In this document: positions 59,136 through 64,000 of the stretch, piece by piece
How the letters are laid out: each line of letters starts with the position of its first letter
Position numbering within the stretch: position 1 is the first letter of the stretch
DNA from: Streptococcus sp. Marseille-Q0941
Lineage (GTDB): Bacteria; Bacillota; Bacilli; Lactobacillales; Streptococcaceae
Assembly (NCBI RefSeq): GCF_943736975.1
Contig: NZ_CALSFO010000003.1
Location: 1-64,000 of the forward strand
Direction of reading: 5' to 3'
Length of the DNA: 64,000 nucleotides
Notes under the pieces: generated by a model
What the model was told of the DNA's origin: nothing
Seen by the model: only the letters and a program-made list of their open reading frames with translations
Databases searched by the model: none
Translations under genes and position numbers: made by a program

Positions 59136-60698
59136 TCATTCCCACTCAACGGTTGCAGGTGGTTTACTTGTGATATCGTAGACGATACGGTTAACGTGGT
59201 CAACTTCGTTTACGATACGGACTGAGATTTTTTGGAGAACTTCCCAAGGAATCTTAGCGAAGTCAGCTGTCATTCCATCGATAGAAGTGATAGCGCGGAT
59301 AGCGATTGTGTAGTCATAAGTACGGCCGTCTCCCATAACACCTACGGAACGAACGCCAGTGTTAACAGTGAAGTATTGCCAGATATCGCGGTCAAGACCA
59401 GCTTTGGCGATTTCTTCACGAAGGATAGCGTCTGATTCGCGAACGGTTTCAAGTTTTTCTTCAGTGATTTCACCCATAACACGGATTGCAAGACCTGGAC
59501 CTGGGAATGGTTGACGCCATACGATGTGGTCTGGCATACCAAGTTCAGTACCGAGGGCACGAACTTCATCCTTGTAAAGAGTATTGAGAGGTTCGATGAG
59601 TTCAAACTGCATGTCTTCTGGAAGTCCACCAACGTTGTGGTGAGACTTGATAGTTTGAGCAGTATCCGTACCTGACTCGATCACGTCTGTGTAAAGTGTT
59701 CCTTGAGCTAAGAATTTTACATCTTTGAGTTTGCTTGCTTCATCATCAAAGACATAGACAAATTCATTACCGATAATCTTACGTTTTTGTTCAGGATCAG
59801 ATATGCCAGCCAATTTATCAAGGAAACGTTTGGCAGCATCTGCTTTAACGATATTCAAACCAAACTTACCACCAAGCATATCCATAACTTGGTCAGCTTC
59901 CCCTTTACGGAGAAGACCGTGGTCTACAAAGATACAGATCAATTGATCACCGATAGCTTTTTGGAGAAGAACTCCAACTACAGAAGAGTCAACACCACCA
60001 GAAAGTCCGAGGAGAACACGTTTGTCTCCAACTTTTTCGCGGATTTGTTTGATTTGCATCTCGATGAAGTTATCCATAGTCCAGTCTCCTTTGGCACCAC
60101 AGATATTCAAGGCAAAGTTACGAAGGATATCATAGCCATGAATGGAGTGACGAACCTCAGGGTGGAATTGGATACCATAGATTTTCTTATCAGGGTTTTC
60201 AATGGCTGCATAAGGACAGTCAGCTGATGTACCAGTACGGACAAAGTCTGCAGGAATTTCTGTAACCGCATCTCCGTGACTCATCAAGACAAGTTGCTCA
60301 TCTGGAGTACCCGCAAAAAGAGCAGATTCTGTGTGAGTCAATTTTGATTGACCGTATTCACGATTTCCGGCATCTCCTGCAGGAACAACCTTCCCACCAA
60401 GCTTGTGAGTCAAGAGTTGCATACCGTAGCAGATTCCCAAAATTGGAATACCAAGTTCGAAAATTTCTGGATCAATATCAAATGATCCTTCTTCATAAAC
60501 AGAGTTTGGACCACCTGAAAGTACAATCCCTACAGGATTGATAGCACGGACTTCGTCAGCCGAAATCTTGTGACTTTTTAGTTCTGAAAAGACACCAATC
60601 TCACGGATACGACGTGAGATCAGTTGGTTATACTGGCTACCGTAGTCCAGTACGATGATCTTTTCGACATCATGCAAATCAGTTGAAATGTTGCTCAT
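59136..60698 (-). CDS. guaA: GMP synthase (glutamine-hydrolysing)
   Basis: A 520-residue enzyme converting XMP, glutamine and ATP to GMP, the last step of guanine nucleotide synthesis. The class I amidotransferase domain (about 10-200) has the nucleophile Cys in LGICYGMQL and FHPEV with the His. The PP-loop synthetase domain has [11 protein letters not shown], and the dimerisation domain ends [11 protein letters not shown]. The last seven codons overlap attR, and the enzyme sequence is unchanged by the insertion. It is divergent from gntR. Confidence 0.97.
   Translation of the reverse strand: MSNISTDLHDVEKIIVLDYGSQYNQLISRRIREIGVFSELKSHKISADEVRAINPVGIVLSGGPNSVYEEGSFDIDPEIFELGIPILGICYGMQLLTHKLGGKVVPAGDAGNREYGQSKLTHTESALFAGTPDEQLVLMSHGDAVTEIPADFVRTGTSADCPYAAIENPDKKIYGIQFHPEVRHSIHGYDILRNFALNICGAKGDWTMDNFIEMQIKQIREKVGDKRVLLGLSGGVDSSVVGVLLQKAIGDQLICIFVDHGLLRKGEADQVMDMLGGKFGLNIVKADAAKRFLDKLAGISDPEQKRKIIGNEFVYVFDDEASKLKDVKFLAQGTLYTDVIESGTDTAQTIKSHHNVGGLPEDMQFELIEPLNTLYKDEVRALGTELGMPDHIVWRQPFPGPGLAIRVMGEITEEKLETVRESDAILREEIAKAGLDRDIWQYFTVNTGVRSVGVMGDGRTYDYTIAIRAITSIDGMTADFAKIPWEVLQKISVRIVNEVDHVNRIVYDITSKPPATVEWE
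59138..59158. other. attR of the guaA island
   Basis: The 21-base repeat inside the guaA 3' end, identical to 8523-8543. The base to its left differs (C here, T at attL), which changes the guaA stop codon from TAA to TGA without changing the protein. Confidence 0.88.
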
Positions 60699-60838
60699 CT
60701 TTTCCCTTTCTTAAAAGAAATATCTTCTTGAATATTCTATCATAAAAGGGGTAGAATTACCAACCAAACAAGTGCGGTTTGACTTTTCCCTATGAGATAG
60801 GGTACAATGGAAAAAATAAAGAAAAGAAGTGAACAAGC

Positions 60839-61537
60839 ATGTTACCAGCTTATATGAAAATCCATGACCAAATCAAGAAAGATATTGATGACGGAAGTTG
60901 GAAAATTGGGGAAAGACTTCCAAGTGAGCGAGATTTAGCAGAAGAATTTGCCGTTAGCCGCATGACCTTACGTCAAGCAATCTCTCTTTTGGTTGAAGAA
61001 GGAGTTTTGGAACGACGCGTAGGTAGTGGGACCTTTGTTTCAAGCACACGTGTTCAGGAAAAAATGCGTGGAACAACCAGTTTCACCGAGATTGTAAAAG
61101 CTCAAGGGAAGACTCCCTCTAGTCACCTGATTTCTTATCGTCGGACAATCCCTAATGAGCAAGAAGTGGCTAAACTAGGTATCCTGCCAACTGATAATAT
61201 CATTCGGATGGAACGTATTCGCTATGCTGATAAGGTTCCTGTCGTCTACGAAGTGGCGTCGATTCCTGAGAAATTTATCAAAAATTTCAAAAAAGAAGAA
61301 GTAACCAAGCATTTCTTTCAAACCTTACAAGAACATGGTTATCGGATTGGAAAATCTCATCAGACTATTTATGCCCGTCTAGCCAAAGAAAAGATAGCTC
61401 ATTATTTAGAAGTTGAAAAAGGGCATGCTATTTTAGGTTTGACTCAGGTTTCTTACTTTGATGACGGAACGGCTTTTGAGTATGTAAAGAGCCAATACGT
61501 TGGAGAACGGTTTGAGTTTTATTTGGAAAATAATTAG
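60839..61537 (+). CDS. GntR/HutC-family regulator
   Basis: A 232-residue regulator. The winged helix (about 5-75) has GERLPSERDLAEEFAVSRM then LVEEGVLERRVGSGTFV. The effector domain (about 90-232) is of UbiC/HutC type, with the usual VVYEVASIPEKF and the closing DGTAFEYVKSQYVGERFEF. It stands head to head with guaA across 140 bases, the same order as in pneumococcus. The ligand is unknown. ATG 60839 follows AGAAGTGAACAAGC. Confidence 0.88.
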   Translation: MLPAYMKIHDQIKKDIDDGSWKIGERLPSERDLAEEFAVSRMTLRQAISLLVEEGVLERRVGSGTFVSSTRVQEKMRGTTSFTEIVKAQGKTPSSHLISYRRTIPNEQEVAKLGILPTDNIIRMERIRYADKVPVVYEVASIPEKFIKNFKKEEVTKHFFQTLQEHGYRIGKSHQTIYARLAKEKIAHYLEVEKGHAILGLTQVSYFDDGTAFEYVKSQYVGERFEFYLENN

Positions 61538-61661
61538 TTTTAACATCGCTCTTGAAGTAGAACCCCATCTACTTTAAGAGTTTTTTATTTGATTAAGATT
61601 AGAAAACATTTTCCTAGTAAGAAAAATAGCAATCATACGAGTATTTTTCAAAGATTCGTGT

Positions 61662-61759
61662 TATAATAGTTAAGTTATATGGTCCCGATAAGGTGGTAGA
61701 AAGCATCTACCAGTTCTTTGTAACTCTATAACGAATATTTTTTAAGGGGGGACATTTTT
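61662..61759 (+). promoter_or_regulatory. S(MK)-box (SAM-III) riboswitch of metK
   Basis: TATAAT at 61662-61667 is followed by GGTCCC (61681-61686), a hairpin GGTAGA...TCTACC (61694-61712), CTTTGTAAC and the ribosome site AAGGGGGGAC (61744-61753). GGTCCC can pair with GGGGAC of the ribosome site. This is the known architecture of the S(MK) box of lactic acid bacteria: SAM binding hides the ribosome site and shuts off SAM synthetase translation. Confidence 0.85.
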
Positions 61760-62950
61760 ATGTCAGAACGTAAATTATTCACGTCTGAATCGGTATCTGA
61801 GGGGCATCCAGATAAGATTGCAGACCAAATTTCAGATGCTATCTTGGATGCTATTATAGAGCAAGATCCAGAAGCACACGTTGCTGCTGAAACAGCTGTT
61901 TATACTGGTTCAGTACATGTTTTCGGTGAAATTTCAACCAATGCTTATGTCGATATTAACCGAGTGGTTCGTGATACCATTGCAGAGATTGGTTATACCA
62001 ATACAGAGTACGGTTTTTCTGCGGAGACGGTAGGAGTTCACCCATCCTTGGTAGAACAATCACCAGATATCGCTCAAGGGGTTAATGAAGCCTTAGAAGT
62101 TCGTGGGAATGCGGATCAAGATCCACTTGATTTGATTGGAGCTGGAGACCAAGGTCTCATGTTTGGTTTTGCAGTTGATGAAACTGAAGAACTCATGCCA
62201 TTGCCAATCTCACTCAGCCACAAGTTGGTTCGTCGTTTGGCAGAGCTACGTAAGTCTGGTGAAATTAGTTACCTTCGTCCAGACGCTAAATCTCAAGTTA
62301 CTGTTGAATATGATGAAAATGACCAACCAGTGCGTGTGGACACTGTCGTTATTTCAACCCAACACGATCCAGAAGTTACTAATGAACAAATCCATGAGGA
62401 TGTGATTAACAAGGTTATCAAGGAAGTGATTCCAGCTTCGTATCTTGACGATGAGACTAAATTCTTCATCAATCCAACAGGTCGTTTCGTTATCGGAGGA
62501 CCTCAAGGAGACTCAGGTTTGACTGGTCGTAAAATCATCGTGGATACCTATGGTGGTTATTCACGTCACGGTGGTGGTGCCTTCTCTGGTAAGGATGCCA
62601 CTAAGGTTGACCGCTCAGCATCTTATGCAGCTCGCTACATTGCTAAAAACATTGTTGCTGCAGGTCTTGCAAAGAAAGCAGAAGTGCAATTGGCTTATGC
62701 GATTGGGGTGGCTCATCCTGTATCTGTGCGTATCGATACCTTCGGTACTGGTACAGTAGCAGAAAGCAAGTTGGAACAAGCAGCGCGTCAAATCTTTGAC
62801 CTTCGTCCTGCAGGAATTATCCAAATGCTAGACCTCAAACGTCCAATCTACCGTCAAACAGCGGCTTATGGACATATGGGACGTACAGATATTGATCTTC
62901 CATGGGAACGCTTGGACAAGGTAGAAGCCTTGAAAGAAGCAGTTAAGTAA
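61760..62950 (+). CDS. metK: S-adenosylmethionine synthetase
   Basis: A 396-residue enzyme making SAM from methionine and ATP. Signature motifs are visible: [15 protein letters not shown] near the start (catalytic His), [12 protein letters not shown], and [17 protein letters not shown] with the phosphate-binding Lys residues. It forms cytoplasmic tetramers. ATG 61760 lies 6 bases after the sequestered GGGGGGAC ribosome site of the S(MK) box. A terminator follows directly, so it is a single-gene unit. Confidence 0.97.
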   Translation: MSERKLFTSESVSEGHPDKIADQISDAILDAIIEQDPEAHVAAETAVYTGSVHVFGEISTNAYVDINRVVRDTIAEIGYTNTEYGFSAETVGVHPSLVEQSPDIAQGVNEALEVRGNADQDPLDLIGAGDQGLMFGFAVDETEELMPLPISLSHKLVRRLAELRKSGEISYLRPDAKSQVTVEYDENDQPVRVDTVVISTQHDPEVTNEQIHEDVINKVIKEVIPASYLDDETKFFINPTGRFVIGGPQGDSGLTGRKIIVDTYGGYSRHGGGAFSGKDATKVDRSASYAARYIAKNIVAAGLAKKAEVQLAYAIGVAHPVSVRIDTFGTGTVAESKLEQAARQIFDLRPAGIIQMLDLKRPIYRQTAAYGHMGRTDIDLPWERLDKVEALKEAVK

Positions 62951-62953
62951 CAT

Positions 62954-62986
62954 AAAAAAAGATTGGTTTAAGGACCAATCTTTTTT
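62954..62986. terminator. Terminator between metK and the acetyltransferase
   Basis: AAAAAAAGATTGGT and ACCAATCTTTTTT form a perfect stem with a TTAAGG loop. It is usable in both directions and serves the two convergent genes. Confidence 0.92.
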
Positions 62987-62989
62987 AGT

Positions 62990-63642
62990 TTAATATTCCT
63001 TATCCAGGATTTTTACAAAAGCCCAGTTTCCAATCGATTTTGTTCCGTATTCTAACATCATAAAATCTAGTAAAGTAAAGTTATTCTTTTTGTAAAAGAA
63101 GACGTTCTTATCAATGCTAGTAATTAGGCCTAAACGTTTGCAGCCTTTGGATTTCAGATAAGGTTCAACGCCTTCTTGTAGAAAAGCACTCCCGATTCCT
63201 TGATTTTGACAAGAAGCGTTTACTCCTAACATCATCAAATACCAATCAAAGTTTCCTGATTTTTTAAGTGCTGTTCAGAGCGCTCAACTAAATCAAGATA
63301 TTTTAAAAGTTTTCTTGGGGTGATGTATCGGAAGAGTTTGTTGACACCATTTAATAGATAGGAAAGAATGGTAAAATCCTTCTGTTGCAAAAGGGCAACT
63401 GCCATGATTTCCCCGTCTTGTTCAGCGACTAGATAGGTCTCTCCTTTGATATAAAGTCTAGTCAGAAGGCTATCCATTAGTTCTAAGAATGCAGGATAAT
63501 ATTCTGGTTTCTTTAAATCATCTTTGATAAGAGTCATGAAAGGGTAGTCCATAAAGGCATCAGCCAAAACTTTCCCAATTTTTTGGTATTCATCTAGTTT
63601 GGCTTCTCTATATACTAATTCTTTCATATCATACTCCTTCAT
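62990..63642 (-). pseudogene. GNAT acetyltransferase split by a one-base deletion
   Basis: Two frames overlap at 63235-63238. The upstream part (63642-63235) has the N-terminal half ending ERSEQHLKN and runs to a stop, and the downstream part (frame of 63238-62990) has the acetyl-CoA loop NASCQNQGIGSAFLQE. Adding one A to the run of six A at about 63257-63262 restores HLKKSGNFDWYLMMLGVN, which is the normal GNAT beta-4 strand before the QxxGxG/A loop. So the gene is broken by a homopolymer slip, or the base call is wrong. The intact enzyme would be ~215 residues. Confidence 0.8.
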
Positions 63643-63799
63643 TAAATCTCTCTAACTATTATAACGAAATTTCTTTCATTTTTCGATTAAAGTGTGAAAT
63701 TTTCACAAAAATGATTTAGAAATTTACACAAGAAAAAAGCATTAAAATACCCCACAGTTTTAACTGTCAGGGTAGATTAAATGATTTTGTTAGTAGATT
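63643..63799. other. Intergenic DNA
   Basis: It contains the acetyltransferase promoter area and CCCCACAGTT / AACTGTCAGGG (63752-63774), an imperfect hairpin that may end the next gene. No other gene. Confidence 0.5.
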
Positions 63800-64000
63800 C
63801 TATCTTGTAGGGATTGAAATCTCAATCAATTTATCAGAATAGAGGGTTTTAATATTTGCCTTATCAATAGCCTGTTGATTAATTTTACGACTGAGGAAAA
63901 ATTCTTGGATTATTTCCATTTCTTTTTCACGGATTGCCCGATGTTTATTGGAAATGAGGATTTCGTAATGAAGTGGAGCCTGAGTAAAAATAACATCTGT
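63800..64000 (-). CDS. C-terminus of an unrecognised protein
   Basis: The frame enters from the right edge and ends at TAG (63800-63802). The visible 66 residues begin TDVIFTQAPLHYEILIS and continue NKHRAIREKEMEIIQEFF, ending LIEISIPTR. They are mixed alpha/beta with many charges. Not enough is present to name a family. Confidence 0.7.
   Translation of the reverse strand, partial: TDVIFTQAPLHYEILISNKHRAIREKEMEIIQEFFLSRKINQQAIDKANIKTLYSDKLIEISIPTR

Larger units (their letters stand above)
8523..59158. mobile_element. Composite guaA-inserted integrative island
   Basis: A 21-bp direct repeat made of the last codons of guaA flanks ~50.6 kb of DNA full of integrases, conjugation genes and cargo. 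The integrase at 8618 sits directly inside the left repeat, as expected for the enzyme that inserted the outer element. Removing the nested Tn916 leaves ~16 kb: int, xis-like, Rep/relaxase, XRE regulator, LPNTG protein, orphan recombinase, Fic module and HEPN module. The outer element has no type IV secretion genes of its own, so by itself it would be an IME or a remnant, relying on Tn916 or another ICE. Confidence 0.85.

Overview
The window comes from a mitis-group Streptococcus (S. mitis / S. oralis / S. pneumoniae-like). The evidence is low GC, LPNTG sorting signals, metK behind an S(MK) riboswitch, guaA divergent from a gntR gene, and a cshB-type helicase close to the pneumococcal protein. 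Chromosomal genes occupy 1-8522 and 59138-64000. On the left are a SHIRT-repeat adhesin end, a DEAD-box helicase broken by one stop codon, an IS3 remnant and a BceAB-BceRS peptide-resistance module. On the right are guaA, gntR, metK, a frameshifted acetyltransferase and a partial gene.

Between them lies a ~50.6 kb nested mobile island inserted in the 3' end of guaA. A 21-bp direct repeat of the guaA end (8523-8543 and 59138-59158) marks its att sites. The outer element carries int, a DUF3173 excisionase-like gene and a Rep/relaxase-like gene. Its right part holds an XRE regulator divergent from a giant LPNTG protein with a SEC10/PgrA-type domain, an orphan tyrosine recombinase, a Fic toxin with a VbhA-like antitoxin, and a HEPN-motif protein with a membrane partner.

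Inside the outer element sits a full Tn916 (about 12129-46524, reverse orientation: int, xis, orf7-orf9, tet(M), orf13-orf24). Tn916 carries two insertions. The first is the macrolide element mega (about 15998-21506; mef(E), msrD, SOS-type remnants), which lands in orf6 and gives a Tn2009-like arrangement. The second is a ~10.9 kb element (about 33154-44010) inserted in the loop of the Tn916 oriT nic hairpin. This oriT-targeting element has its own int, DUF3173 gene, Rep_trans relaxase, a candidate oriT and an XRE regulator. Subtracting both insertions leaves ~18.0 kb, the known size of Tn916.

The most interesting cargo is in the oriT-resident element. A two-gene operon (36399-39012) encodes a protein whose N-terminus resembles the Cap4/DUF4297 nuclease domain and an SMC/Rad50-like ATPase with a CxxC hook, a layout like Lamassu/ABC-3C anti-phage systems. 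Behind a 106-bp direct repeat of the element's end there is a second, integrase-less segment with a LanFEG-type immunity transporter and a two-component system, which looks like accretion. Together the island combines tetracycline and macrolide resistance, bacteriocin self-protection, candidate phage defence, toxin-antitoxin functions and a possible surface-exclusion protein. All assignments come from reading the sequence; no database search was run.
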